Of a stretch of 64,000 nt of DNA, positions 1-8,594 are shown one piece after another. The notes beneath the pieces were generated by a model. It was not told where the DNA came from and made no database searches. It saw only the letters and a list, made by a program, of their open reading frames with translations. This DNA comes from Carboxydothermus pertinax (GTDB lineage: Bacteria > Bacillota > Z-2901 > Carboxydothermales > Carboxydothermaceae), in the NCBI RefSeq assembly GCF_001950255.1, contig NZ_BDJK01000020.1, positions 36,029 to 100,028 of the forward strand, written 5' to 3'. Numbering within the stretch: the first letter of the stretch is position 1; every line of letters begins with the position of its first letter. The position numbers and the translations under genes were made by a program.

Positions 1-236
1 AACTTAAGCCCCAGTTCCCTAAAGCCCAAAAGAAAAAGGGGGACGTTTAAGGCAATCATTACAGCTCCTACCGGTAGCCCAAAAAGATAATGAATAAGGG
101 TAGCTATACCGCTTACCCCACCGGCTGCAATTTTATTGGGAATTAAAAACCAGTCCAGGGCTAGAGCAATGAACGCCGACCCAACTGTAATCCAGAAATA
201 ATCAATTACGTCCTTTGCTCTTACCGCAAGCTTCAT
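1..236 (-). CDS. YitT family membrane protein, 5' part only
   Basis: The visible N-terminal 78 residues form two hydrophobic segments with the typical YitT (DUF161) opening: an FLIPNKIAAGGVSGIA stretch followed by a GLPVG...NVPLFLLGF membrane hairpin. The gene runs off the left edge, so the C-terminal domain is not seen. The ATG overlaps the stop of prfB in an ATGA, which means the two are translationally coupled. Function of the family is poorly known, so no substrate is proposed. Confidence 0.8.
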   Translation of the reverse strand, partial: MKLAVRAKDVIDYFWITVGSAFIALALDWFLIPNKIAAGGVSGIATLIHYLFGLPVGAVMIALNVPLFLLGFRELGLK

Positions 237-1352
237 TGGCTACCTCCTTGTGCTACCAGCATTTTCAGGTAGGCTTCAATAAATACATCAATTTCTCCGT
301 CCATAACCCCCTGGACATCCCCCACTTCCACTCCGGTGCGGTGGTCTTTAACTAAACTATAAGGGTGAAAAACATAGGTTCTAATTTGGCTGCCCCAGGC
401 AATTTCTTTTTGTTCCCCCCGAATTTTGGCAAGTTCTTCCTCTTTTTTCTTCATTTCCAAGTCCAAAAGCTTGGCTTTTAATAGTTTTTCCGCTAAGGCC
501 CTGTTCATTAACTGCGAGCGTTCATTCTGGCAGACTACCGTAATCCCGGTGGGAAGATGGGTAATCCGTACCGCCGATTCAGTTTTGTTGACGTGCTGCC
601 CACCCGCCCCGCCAGAGCGGAAAGTTTCAATTTTCAACTCTTCTTCTTTTAACTCTATTTCCGGAACATCTTCTTCCACCTCCGGCAAGACATCCACCGA
701 AGCAAAGGAAGTATGCCGTCGGCCAGAAAAATCAAAGGGAGAAATCCTGATTAACCGGTGCACCCCTCTTTCTGCTTTTAAATAGCCAAAGGCCCCAAAA
801 CCCTCCACGCTAAAAGTAACGCTCTTTAAACCTGCTTCATCCCCTAAAAGCCGGTCGATTAACTCCACTTTATAACCCTTTTCTTCCGCCCAGCGGGTAT
901 ACATCCGGTAGAGCATCTCCACCCAGTCCTGAGCCTCGGTCCCCCCGGCTCCGGCATGAAGGGAAACAATGGCCGAGTTTTTATCGTAGGGGCCAGATAA
1001 TAATAAAGCTATTTCCATGCGGTGGAGTTTTTCCAGTAGTTCCTGGGCCTTAGTCCCCGCTTCCCGGGCTAACTCCTCATTTTCTTCTTCTTCCAAAAGT
1101 AAATTTAAAACCTCTAATTCTTCTTTAACCTTTAAAAGCCCCTCAAATTTTTCAATATCGTCCTTTAAGCGGTTTAATTCTTTTAAAATCTTTTGGGCTT
1201 CCTGATAATAATCCCAAAAACCCGGTTCATAAGTTTTTGCCAAAAGCCTTTCTACTTGTTCCTTTTTTCCTGGAATGTCAAAGAGAAACCCTCATTTCCT
1301 CAATCTTTGCGGTAATTTCTGCCAAAGCTTTTTTTAACTCAATAGACACCAC
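233..1352 (-). CDS. prfB: peptide chain release factor 2, read through a programmed +1 frameshift
   Basis: RF2 releases finished chains at UGA and UAA codons. The tripeptide SPF, which reads the stop codon, lies in ISPFDFSGRRHTSF, and the catalytic GGQ is in RSGGAGGQHVNK. The long in-frame part (336 residues) starts inside the protein. The true start is one of two consecutive GTG codons at 1352 or 1349 behind an AAGGA site; 24 codons later the frame meets CTT TGA C, and a +1 slip continues into the main frame, giving 372 residues, the normal family length. The gene begins 12 bases after the secA stop and its own stop overlaps the YitT start, so the three genes form one operon. Confidence 0.97.
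1277..1283 (-). promoter_or_regulatory. prfB autoregulatory frameshift site (CTTTGAC)
   Basis: The heptamer CTTTGAC is the canonical RF2 slip site: CTT in frame, TGA as the regulatory stop, then C. An AGGG lies a few bases upstream (1292-1289), a little further away than the usual AGGGGG, and may act as the internal Shine-Dalgarno stimulator. Low RF2 lets the ribosome pause and shift. Confidence 0.95.
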
Positions 1353-1364
1353 TCACCACTTCCT

Positions 1365-3989
1365 TTACTCGTTTCTCCCACAGCATTTTTTGTATTTCTT
1401 CCCACTGCCGCAGGGACAGGGGTCATTGCGCCCAATTTTTTGTTCCCGGCGGTAGGGCTTTTTGTGTCCTTCTTCTTGATACCGGTTTTCTACCACCCGC
1501 CGTACCCTCCTGGTTTGGGGCTGTTTTGCTACTTGCAAGCGCATTAAATACCGCACCACATCTTCTTGAATGGAAGCAATCATGTTGTTAAACATATCAA
1601 CGCTTTCTAACTTATATTCCACCAGCGGGTCTTTTTGCCCGTAAGCCCGAAGGCCAATTCCCTCCCGCAGCTGGTCCATAGCATCTAAATGGTCCATCCA
1701 TTTTTCATCCACTACCCGCAAAATGACGTACCGCTCAAGCTCCCTAAGCTGTTCGCCCCCAAGCTCTTCTTCCCGCTGCTTATAATATTCTTTGGCTTTG
1801 TCTGCAAAAAAGTTAACGAGGGCTATTTTACCAATTTCAGCTAAATCAGCAGGAGTTAACTGATGGTTGGGTAAGAAGACGTTATGGGCGTACTCTAATA
1901 ACCCTTTTAGGTCCCATTCTTCCGGATGAACCCCGTCGGGGCAGTAGGTATCTACCGCCCGCTCCACCACCGCTTCCATCATCTGGTGGACAAAGGCTAA
2001 AACATCTTCCCCAAAAAGCACCCGGCGGCGCTGCTGGTAAATAAGTTCCCGCTGCTGGTTCATGACGTTATCGTATTCTAAAACGTGTTTTCGAATTTCA
2101 AAGTTCCGGTTTTCCACCCGTTTTTGGGCCGTTTCAATGGATCTGGTAATTAAAGGATGCTCAATTGGCGTGTCTTCATCAAGCCCCAGGCGTTCCATTA
2201 GCCCGGCAATGTTGTCCGAGCCAAAAAGGCGCATTAAATCATCTTCTAGAGAAATATAAAATTGCGACGAACCCGGGTCCCCTTGCCGTCCGGCCCGCCC
2301 CCGGAGCTGGTTATCGATCCGCCGGGATTCGTGCCGTTCGGTGCCAATTATATGAAGGCCACCTAACGCGACTACTTTTTCATGTTCCTCATCGGTAATT
2401 TTTTTATATTTGGCTAAAAGCTCCCGGTAAAGGTCAGGGTCGTCTTCTTCATTTTTACCCAGTTTTCTTAGCTCCTGCAGGGCTAAAAACTCCGGATTTC
2501 CTCCTAACAAAATGTCGGTACCACGACCGGCCATATTGGTAGCAATGGTAACTGCCCCAAGCCGTCCGGCCTGCGCCACTATCTCCGCTTCCTTTTCGTG
2601 ATATTTAGCGTTTAAAACCTGATGGGGTATACCCCGTTTTTTGAGCATTTCACTTAACATTTCGGATTTTTCAATGGAAATGGTACCTATTAAAATCGGC
2701 TGACCAGTTTGGTGACGGCGGTAAACTTCTTCCACGATAGCCTTAAACTTGGCTTTTTCGGTTTTATAAATCACATCCGGCAAATCTTGACGAATCATCG
2801 GCTTATGGGTTGGAATAACCACTACCGGCAGGTTATAAATCTTGCGAAACTCGTTTTCTTCCGTTTCCGCTGTACCGGTCATCCCCGCAAGCTTTTCATA
2901 CATTCTAAAGTAGTTCTGAAAGGTTATGGTAGCCAAAGTCTGGGTTTCCTGCTCAATTTTAACCCCTTCCTTGGCTTCTATAGCCTGGTGAAGTCCATCG
3001 GAGTACCGGCGGCCAAACATTAAGCGGCCGGTAAACTCGTCGACAATAATTACCTGTCCGTCCTTCACCACATAGTCCCGATCCCGCTTCATTAAAGCCT
3101 GAGCTTTCAGGGCAGCATTTAAGTGGTGAGTTAACTCCATGTGCTCATCGGCATAAAGGTTTTGTACCCCGAGCATTTTCTCTACTTTATGAATTCCCGC
3201 TTCCGTTGGCATTACCGCATGGGCTTTTTCGTCAACGGTATAATCCTCCTCGGGTACAAGCTGTTTGACAATTTTGGCAAAAGTATAGTAGAGGTCAGTG
3301 GATTTTTCCGCCTCACCGGAAATGATTAGAGGGGTCCTCGCCTCATCGATTAAAATACTATCCACTTCGTCAACGATAGCATAATATAGCTCCCGTTGCA
3401 CCACCTGCTCTGGGTAAATGGCCATATTGTCCCGGAGATAATCAAAGCCAAACTCATTGTTGGTTCCATAAGTTATATCCGCCCGGTAAGCTGCTTTTTT
3501 TGCCTCATAATCCAGGCCGTGAACCACCAGGCCCACAGTGAGGCCTAAAAACTTATAGATTTTACCCATCCATTCGGCATCCCGGCGGGCCAGGTAATCG
3601 TTTACCGTAACGATATGAACCCCCCGGCCGGTTAGAGCGTTTAAGTAAGCTGGCAAGGTTGCCACCAGGGTTTTCCCTTCCCCGGTTTTCATCTCGGCAA
3701 TTTTACCCTCATGGAGCACAATACCTCCCATGAGCTGCACATCAAAGTGACGCATCCCTAAAACCCGGCGGGACGCTTCCCGCACTACCGCAAAAGCCTC
3801 CGGCAAAAGCTCATCTAAACTTTCGCCGCGAGCTAACCGCTCTTTAAACTCACCGGTTTTAGCCCTTAACTCTTCATCGGAGAGCTTTTGCATTTGGGGT
3901 TCGAAACTATTTATCTCCTCCACCCGGGCCGAAAGCCTTTTTACCTCCCGGGCATTGTCATCCAGTAAATTCTTTAGAAACTTCAGCAT
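1365..3989 (-). CDS. secA: protein translocase ATPase SecA
   Basis: This is the motor ATPase that pushes preproteins through SecYEG at the cytoplasmic membrane. The 874-residue protein has all parts: Walker A in [17 protein letters not shown], the helicase box in [15 protein letters not shown], the second motor domain with [12 protein letters not shown], and the C-terminal zinc motif [16 protein letters not shown]. The ATG at 3989 is preferred because AGAGGTGAAAAT precedes it; an upstream GTG would add six residues without a better site. It heads the secA-prfB-YitT operon. Confidence 0.98.
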   Translation of the reverse strand: MLKFLKNLLDDNAREVKRLSARVEEINSFEPQMQKLSDEELRAKTGEFKERLARGESLDELLPEAFAVVREASRRVLGMRHFDVQLMGGIVLHEGKIAEMKTGEGKTLVATLPAYLNALTGRGVHIVTVNDYLARRDAEWMGKIYKFLGLTVGLVVHGLDYEAKKAAYRADITYGTNNEFGFDYLRDNMAIYPEQVVQRELYYAIVDEVDSILIDEARTPLIISGEAEKSTDLYYTFAKIVKQLVPEEDYTVDEKAHAVMPTEAGIHKVEKMLGVQNLYADEHMELTHHLNAALKAQALMKRDRDYVVKDGQVIIVDEFTGRLMFGRRYSDGLHQAIEAKEGVKIEQETQTLATITFQNYFRMYEKLAGMTGTAETEENEFRKIYNLPVVVIPTHKPMIRQDLPDVIYKTEKAKFKAIVEEVYRRHQTGQPILIGTISIEKSEMLSEMLKKRGIPHQVLNAKYHEKEAEIVAQAGRLGAVTIATNMAGRGTDILLGGNPEFLALQELRKLGKNEEDDPDLYRELLAKYKKITDEEHEKVVALGGLHIIGTERHESRRIDNQLRGRAGRQGDPGSSQFYISLEDDLMRLFGSDNIAGLMERLGLDEDTPIEHPLITRSIETAQKRVENRNFEIRKHVLEYDNVMNQQRELIYQQRRRVLFGEDVLAFVHQMMEAVVERAVDTYCPDGVHPEEWDLKGLLEYAHNVFLPNHQLTPADLAEIGKIALVNFFADKAKEYYKQREEELGGEQLRELERYVILRVVDEKWMDHLDAMDQLREGIGLRAYGQKDPLVEYKLESVDMFNNMIASIQEDVVRYLMRLQVAKQPQTRRVRRVVENRYQEEGHKKPYRREQKIGRNDPCPCGSGKKYKKCCGRNE

Positions 3990-4012
3990 ATTTTCACCTC
4001 TTTGCACAAATA

Positions 4013-4033
4013 AAGGAACCTTTACGGTTCCTT
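4013..4033 (-). terminator. hairpin between the DUF5317 gene and secA
   Basis: An 8-bp perfect stem AAGGAACC/GGTTCCTT with a 5-base loop is followed on the minus strand by TATTTG. The stem is good but the T-run is poor, so it is a likely but not certain terminator of the upstream transcription unit. Confidence 0.6.
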
Positions 4034-4079
4034 AAAGGCTCTTCCTCTTATTTTACCACTTAAAACCTAAAGCCGCAAC

Positions 4080-4655
4080 TTAGCGAAAAACGGTAAGCTT
4101 ATAGCTTTTAGGATTTGCTTTGCGCATTCCTTGAAAAACCAGCCAAAAAACTCCTAAAGTTATAAATATATCCCCAAAGCTTATAATGGGCTTGCCAAAA
4201 GAAAAAGTTATCGGGTAAAACCAGAGGTAAATATTATCCGCTAAAAACGTAAGGCGCGTGTGTTCATCGATTAATGAGTGAGTACCCCTTATCCCTTTTT
4301 TCATCATGGTAATCCACTCGGGAGAAATTGTCCGGGGATCAGCCGGCATATAACCGCCATTGGCGGCAATTACTAGGAAATTCAAGAAAATACCCAGGCC
4401 AATTAACCCCATCCCCGGAAGTTTGTAGTTTCTGTAGATTCCGTAAAAAAGAAGGAGATAGGAAAACAGGTGAAGATACCGACCATAAGCCTGGATAAAA
4501 GGATTGGCCATCTGGTAGTCAATGATAAACTGTATTAAAAAGGCCCCGATAAACGAAAAAAGCGCCTTAAACTCCAGTTCCGCTAAATTTCTAAGCCGCC
4601 CTTTAAAGAGATAACCTAACAGGATAGCTAAAACTAAAGCTTCTAAATAAATAAT
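4080..4655 (-). CDS. DUF5317 family integral membrane protein, probable ATT start
   Basis: A small all-helical membrane protein. The ANGGYMPADP motif after the fourth hydrophobic segment is typical of DUF5317. The first ATG (4511) would remove the first two helices. The frame is open upstream through IYLEALVLAILLGYLFKGRL, which matches how the family begins, but the only possible initiators there are two ATT codons at 4655 and 4652, placed 4 and 7 bases after an AAGGGAGG site. I therefore infer a non-standard ATT start. It lies directly after the HD-GYP gene with no gap. Function unknown. Confidence 0.7.
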   Translation of the reverse strand: MIYLEALVLAILLGYLFKGRLRNLAELEFKALFSFIGAFLIQFIIDYQMANPFIQAYGRYLHLFSYLLLFYGIYRNYKLPGMGLIGLGIFLNFLVIAANGGYMPADPRTISPEWITMMKKGIRGTHSLIDEHTRLTFLADNIYLWFYPITFSFGKPIISFGDIFITLGVFWLVFQGMRKANPKSYKLTVFR

Positions 4656-4666
4656 TACTCCTCCCT

Positions 4667-5893
4667 TCAGGTACTTTCCGCCGCTGCAGCTTCTTTTAAA
4701 GCTTCTAATTCCTTTTCTCGCGGATCAAACCACTCGATTACCCGGAGAAACGCTTTTACTACCTGCGGATCGTGCTGGCAACCGGCATTTTGTTCAATCT
4801 CCCTCTTCGCCTGCTCTTTGGTCAGAGCGGGGCGGTAAGGACGGTTTGAGGTCATGGCATCATAGGTATCGGCCACGGCAATAATCCTAGCTCCTAAAGG
4901 AATTTTTTCCCCGGAAATTTTATCCGGATAACCGGTACCATCAAACCGCTCATGGTGGTGGCGCACCATTCCGGCACACTGTTTTAAAAAAGGAATTTCT
5001 TCCACAATTTTCGAGCCTAAGACCGGATGCTCCTGGATTAAATCCTTTTCTTCCGGATCCAGAGTCCCCTTTTTATTTAAAACGGTATCTAAAATACCGA
5101 TTTTACCAACGTCATGCAGTAATGCCATAAAGCGGATATTCTCCAATTCCTCAGGCTTCATCCCCATTTCCCGGGCAATTTCCACCGACAAATCCGACAC
5201 CCGCTCCGAATGGCCTCTCGTGTAAGGGTCTTTTGCTTCAAGCGCCGCTACCAGCGCCCGGATGGTAGAGAGGTACGACTCCCGGAGGTCGGAGTAAAGC
5301 TTAAAAACATAGCGGGCAATAAGAAGGGGGATAAAGAATAAGATAATACCAGGAATACCAATGGAATTATACACCAAAGCCATTAAATAGCCTAATATAG
5401 CAAGCAAAGCATAGTTTGGAATAAATCCTTTAAAATTGTCTACAAAAATATACATAAATGGTAAATCTAGCGAAAGGCTTGCTGCTAAACATACTAATAA
5501 CACATTTACAAACAAATACACAAAAGTAAAGATAAAAACTGCAAAAAATGTAGTATAAGGATTTATGATGAAAAAATTAGTTAAAAAGTTATAGATAATA
5601 CCAGCAATAGTAATGGTAATTATGATTTGGCCAAAATTAAAAATCTTTTTTAATATAGAAAGTTTAATATTTCTTTTATCAATTTTGCCGAAATCCAATA
5701 AAAAAGAAGTTCCTGCAATTACCGCCGAAATCTTATAACCAAAAATAAGAAACGCCGCTACATCAAGTCCAAATGCAACTGAAACAAAACCAAATTTTGG
5801 CATTTTGATCGCTAGATTCTCAGCAAATGTTCCAAAAATTAGGAAGAAAATAAATGGTATAAAATAGTTTTTTACATTAATAAAATATAACAA
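4667..5893 (-). CDS. membrane-anchored HD-GYP phosphodiesterase (c-di-GMP degradation)
   Basis: The N-terminal half has about six hydrophobic segments of the kind found before HD and GGDEF domains in clostridial sensors. The C-terminal half (from about residue 210) is a complete HD-GYP domain: HSERV, LLHDVGKIG, the HHH cluster in VRHHHERFDGTGYPD, and ADTYDAMTSNRPYR. HD-GYP enzymes hydrolyse c-di-GMP. The listed start is a TTG with no clear ribosome site. The frame stays open up to 5983 and encodes another likely helix, while a well-placed ATG (6000, behind GAGGTGAAAAA) sits one frame away and stops after 12 codons. The 5' end is thus either frameshifted or uses an unusual start. Confidence 0.85.
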   Translation of the reverse strand: MLYFINVKNYFIPFIFFLIFGTFAENLAIKMPKFGFVSVAFGLDVAAFLIFGYKISAVIAGTSFLLDFGKIDKRNIKLSILKKIFNFGQIIITITIAGIIYNFLTNFFIINPYTTFFAVFIFTFVYLFVNVLLVCLAASLSLDLPFMYIFVDNFKGFIPNYALLAILGYLMALVYNSIGIPGIILFFIPLLIARYVFKLYSDLRESYLSTIRALVAALEAKDPYTRGHSERVSDLSVEIAREMGMKPEELENIRFMALLHDVGKIGILDTVLNKKGTLDPEEKDLIQEHPVLGSKIVEEIPFLKQCAGMVRHHHERFDGTGYPDKISGEKIPLGARIIAVADTYDAMTSNRPYRPALTKEQAKREIEQNAGCQHDPQVVKAFLRVIEWFDPREKELEALKEAAAAEST

Positions 5894-6026
5894 AAACTTT
5901 ATAAATAAATTAAAACCAATTATTCCAATAATTACATAATAGAAAATAACTTTGTTTCGTTTTAGAAAATAAATAAATCTATTCTATTTTTATTGACCAT
6001 TTTTTCACCTCAGCTAAATTTAAAAT

Positions 6027-6260
6027 AAGGACCGACATAAATATAAATTTTTTGGTGGTAATTAGGCCGAAAATCTCGCACCACCGGCGATGATTAAGCT
6101 GACAATCGCCAGCAGAATCTTAACCACTCTTGCGGTCATGGTGAAAACGCCCTCCCTTACGAATAAGCTCTATCCGCCCTCGGCTAATCGGCAGACAGGC
6201 AGTATTCCGCTCGGGCTCGGCTTCGAAGCGCTAGCTTCCTATTGGGATATGTCGGTCCTT
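6027..6260. other. 234-bp element with 13-bp terminal inverted repeats
   Basis: AAGGACCGACATA at the left end (6027-6039) is repeated inverted at the right end (6248-6260) without mismatch. Inside are further pairings: GGTGGT with ACCACC (6054-6088 region) and GGCGAT with ATCGCC around 6088-6111. It fills the gap between the HD-GYP gene and the unknown gene at 6319. It could be a small non-autonomous mobile element or a structured RNA closed by a long basal stem. I recognise no known RNA family in it. Confidence 0.55.
6062..6139 (-). CDS. possible 25-residue hydrophobic peptide inside the inverted-repeat element
   Basis: ATG at 6139 follows AAGGGAGG at a spacing of 11 and encodes a peptide with a basic N-terminus (MTARVVK) and one hydrophobic stretch (ILLAIVSLIIAGG). 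The coding region overlaps the internal hairpins. A single-span peptide of this type resembles small membrane toxins or leader peptides, but there is no homology to support this; the frame may be chance. Confidence 0.3.
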   Translation of the reverse strand: MTARVVKILLAIVSLIIAGGARFSA

Positions 6261-6318
6261 CCACCAGCAAAACACCTGCATCAAAAAAATTTTCTCTCTC
6301 TAAAATTTATTTAAAAAT

Positions 6319-6969
6319 TTATTTTTCCACAAAAAAGCGAAGCCGTCTATTGATAGCAGCTAAAGTTGCTTTAACTACAGCTTCCCTTTCATCTCCATTG
6401 GCATAGGCCGCACCTAAATAATTTTCTTCCTCCCGGCCCAAGATGGCAGCTATTGCTACCACGATTGCTTTTTTCCCGGATATATACAACTCCTGAACGT
6501 CCTCCACGACAAATATTCCGTTTTTATTTAAAAAATTTTCTACCGCATAAACAGTAGCCAAGGCTAAGAGCCTTTTTCGATTCTGCGAGGTAGCAGGACC
6601 TTCGGCATCTCCGGAAATCCTGGCCTCACCAATAGCTAATTCAACATTGACTTTTACTATATTTTGCTCTAAAACCATATCCACTTTAGCCACCTGCGGC
6701 CGGATTTCCTCCCGGGTGTCGTCCTCCTCACTTTCCTCCACCTGCGCAATACTGATTTTTTTATGATCTATGGCAATATTAAAGGAGGCAAGTAAGGCTG
6801 ACTCCACATCCCGCACTATTTGCTTAGGGCTCCGGGTGCTTCCTGCTAAAAGATGGATTTCATCTACTTTCCCTTCCCCATCTAATACCACCCGGGCCGC
6901 ATTAACTCCTTTAATGCGCCCCAGCAATAGCTCCAGCTCCGCTAACTGCTCTTTACTTAAAACTGACAC
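6319..6969 (-). CDS. conserved-looking protein of unknown function, 216 residues
   Basis: I do not recognise this protein. The GTG start at 6969 has a GAGGAGG site six bases upstream. Residues 1-70 form an alpha/beta unit (LLGRIKGVNAARVVLDGEGK), then an acidic linker with ESEEDD, then a second unit from about residue 90 (VDMVLEQNIVKVNVELAIGE) ending in a basic tail. The two halves may be related sensor-like folds. No signal peptide or membrane segment is seen, so it is likely cytosolic. It is followed by the inverted-repeat element and preceded by the cold shock gene and its terminator. Confidence 0.75.
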   Translation of the reverse strand: MSVLSKEQLAELELLLGRIKGVNAARVVLDGEGKVDEIHLLAGSTRSPKQIVRDVESALLASFNIAIDHKKISIAQVEESEEDDTREEIRPQVAKVDMVLEQNIVKVNVELAIGEARISGDAEGPATSQNRKRLLALATVYAVENFLNKNGIFVVEDVQELYISGKKAIVVAIAAILGREEENYLGAAYANGDEREAVVKATLAAINRRLRFFVEK

Positions 6970-7163
6970 GCATATCCTCCTCTCGTAACTAAAAATATAA
7001 TTCTCTATAATCCGTAATTTTCCTGCATATCACCCTTTAATATCAAAAAAATCCAGAATACCTGCCCTGTTGCTCCCAAAATCTTTAATGGTCCGTCCCC
7101 TAATTTGCGTTTAAACGCCAAAAATAGGTACGATTCTCTTATGACCGTTCCTGAATTAGGCAC

Positions 7164-7194
7164 AAAAAAACCCCCCGCTCTGGCGGAGGGGTTT
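7164..7194 (-). terminator. terminator of the downstream cold shock gene
   Basis: The stem AACCCCTCCGCC/GGCGGGGGGTT (with one loop GAG region) is followed on the minus strand by a run of seven T. It lies 11 bases after the cold shock stop codon. Confidence 0.9.
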
Positions 7195-7204
7195 GGCGGG
7201 CAAT

Positions 7205-7402
7205 TTATAGCTTTACGACGTCTGCCGCTTGCGGGCCCCGGGAGCCTTCAACGATGTTGAACTCTACCCTTTGCCCTTCTTCCAGGGTTTTAAACCCGTT
7301 GCCCTTAATTGCGGAAAAATGGACAAACACGTCGCCCCCATCTTCCCGTTCAATAAACCCGTATCCTTTGGCCGGGTCAAACCATTTAACTTTTCCTTGC
7401 AT
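7205..7402 (-). CDS. cold shock protein, copy 1
   Basis: A 65-residue single-strand nucleic acid binding protein that acts as an RNA chaperone. RNP1 is GYGFIERED and RNP2 is DVFVHFSAI. The ATG at 7402 follows GGAGG at a spacing of 10; an upstream TTG in frame would add 19 residues that no cold shock protein has. It is nearly a duplicate of the gene at 8130, differing at about ten positions, and is separated from it by hpf. It is on the same strand, but a strong terminator after copy 2 suggests separate transcription of hpf and this copy or readthrough control. Confidence 0.95.
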   Translation of the reverse strand: MQGKVKWFDPAKGYGFIEREDGGDVFVHFSAIKGNGFKTLEEGQRVEFNIVEGSRGPQAADVVKL

Positions 7403-7486
7403 CGATACAATGCCTCCTGCAAATTTTATTCGGCAAAAGCCTTGCTCTAACTCTACCACTTTTTATGACCATTGTCAAACTTTTTC

Positions 7487-8020
7487 TTAAATTTCTGGTT
7501 CAATTAAGCCGTATTTTCCATCCCGTCGTTTGTAAACTACATTAATCTCATCGGTATCGGCATTAGTAAATACAAAAAAGGAATGACCTAATAGTTCCAT
7601 CTGCATAGCTGCTTCTTCCGGCGACATAGGCTTTATGGCAAAACGTTTTGATTTAACTATCTTTACTTCATTGTCCTGTTCTTCCCCGGTAATTACATTA
7701 CTATTATCCGTCGTATAGTTTTTATTATTTTTAAACCGGGCATTTAGCTTTTCTTTATATTTTTTAGCTTGTTTTTCTAGCTTTTCCACTACCAGGTCAA
7801 TAGAAGAGTACATATCCGGACTTTCTTCTTCGCCCCGCAAAAGGTAGCCGGCCACGGGAATAGTTACTTCTGCTTTATGTAGATCTCCCTCCACCAAAAG
7901 AGTAACGTGAACTAAATCAATTTTGGGTAAATACTTCTCAAGTTTGGTAAGTCTCTTTTCGGCATACTCCTTTAAAGCTGGAGTGACCTCGATGTTTTTG
8001 CCCCGCACTTGAACATTCAT
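7487..8020 (-). CDS. hpf: ribosome hibernation promoting factor, long form
   Basis: HPF binds the 30S decoding centre in stationary phase, and the long form joins two 70S ribosomes into inactive 100S dimers. Residues 1-100 are the S30AE domain (VTPALKEYAEKRLTKLEKYL). After a disordered acidic linker, residues 120-177 are the dimerising tail, with KRFAIKPMSPEEAAMQMELLGHSFFVF. At 177 residues it is the usual long-form length. The ATG at 8020 has AGGAGG upstream. It stands between the two cold shock genes, which suggests a stress or growth-arrest locus. Confidence 0.97.
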   Translation of the reverse strand: MNVQVRGKNIEVTPALKEYAEKRLTKLEKYLPKIDLVHVTLLVEGDLHKAEVTIPVAGYLLRGEEESPDMYSSIDLVVEKLEKQAKKYKEKLNARFKNNKNYTTDNSNVITGEEQDNEVKIVKSKRFAIKPMSPEEAAMQMELLGHSFFVFTNADTDEINVVYKRRDGKYGLIEPEI

Positions 8021-8091
8021 AAAAACACCTCCTTGTTTTTTATTATTTTAACCAGCCACCTGCAAAACAAGGCTCATTAAATATATTTACT

Positions 8092-8120
8092 AAAAAACCC
8101 CAGAGAATATCCCTGGGGTT
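8092..8120 (-). terminator. terminator of cold shock gene copy 2
   Basis: AACCCCAGGGATATTCTCTGGGGTT forms a strong stem followed by TTTTAG on the minus strand, nine bases after the stop at 8130. Confidence 0.9.
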
Positions 8121-8129
8121 TAAATGCCC

Positions 8130-8327
8130 TTATAATTTTACGACGTTTGCCGCTTGTGGCCCGCGGGCACCCTCCACAATTTCAAACTCCACTTGTTGAC
8201 CTTCCTCAAGGGTCTTAAAGCCCTTATCCTGGATGGCTGAGAAGTGGACAAATACGTCGCCGCCATCCTCTCTCTCGATGAATCCGTACCCTTTTTTAGG
8301 GTCAAACCATTTCACTCTGCCTTGCAT
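8130..8327 (-). CDS. cold shock protein, copy 2
   Basis: A 65-residue cold shock domain protein with RNP1 GYGFIERED and RNP2 DVFVHFSAI, both identical to copy 1. ATG at 8327 follows AAGGAGG. It has its own near-consensus promoter about 70 bases upstream and its own terminator, so it is likely monocistronic. The approximately 60-base leader could carry cold-shock RNA structure but I cannot show one. Confidence 0.95.
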   Translation of the reverse strand: MQGRVKWFDPKKGYGFIEREDGGDVFVHFSAIQDKGFKTLEEGQQVEFEIVEGARGPQAANVVKL

Positions 8328-8394
8328 GAAACCAATTCCTCCTTAAAGCTTTTTACTAAAACGCAAGCCCAAGCGACTCACGTTCTTTGTATTG

Positions 8395-8423
8395 AGCATA
8401 GCATTTTAGCAATATTTTGTCAA
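8395..8423 (-). promoter_or_regulatory. sigma-A promoter of cold shock gene copy 2
   Basis: TTGACA (8423-8418), a 17-base spacer and TATGCT (8400-8395) give a near-consensus vegetative promoter. The expected start is near 8388, leaving a leader of about 60 bases. Confidence 0.8.
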
Positions 8424-8464
8424 CGATAAATTTTCGTGTCGAAAAATAGGGAAAAATTTTTTTA

Positions 8465-8541
8465 TGTGGACAGGTAAAATTGTTGATATTGTGGATAACT
8501 CTGTTGATAACTACCAAAATCAAGGGTTCTCTTGTGGATAA
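8465..8541. promoter_or_regulatory. cluster of DnaA boxes
   Basis: Two perfect DnaA boxes (TTATCCACA read on the minus strand) lie at 8490-8498 and 8533-8541. A third with one mismatch is at 8502-8510 (TGTTGATAA), and weaker matches are at 8465 and 8482. All point the same way within 77 AT-rich bases between the cold shock promoter and comFC. No dnaA or dnaN gene is nearby, so this is more likely a DnaA titration or regulatory site than the origin. Confidence 0.55.
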
Positions 8542-8594
8542 GTTATTGACAATTGAATTTTCTAAATTTTTTTGGCATAATCTTTGCTAATATG

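Noticed and set aside
6090-6314. 74-codon plus-strand frame over the inverted-repeat element
   Set aside because: No ribosome site and it simply crosses the hairpins and the right terminal repeat; the minus-strand mini-peptide has better signals.
8465-8541. Chromosomal replication origin
   Set aside because: DnaA boxes are present but no dnaA, dnaN, rpmH or gidA genes are near and there is no clear unwinding element series.
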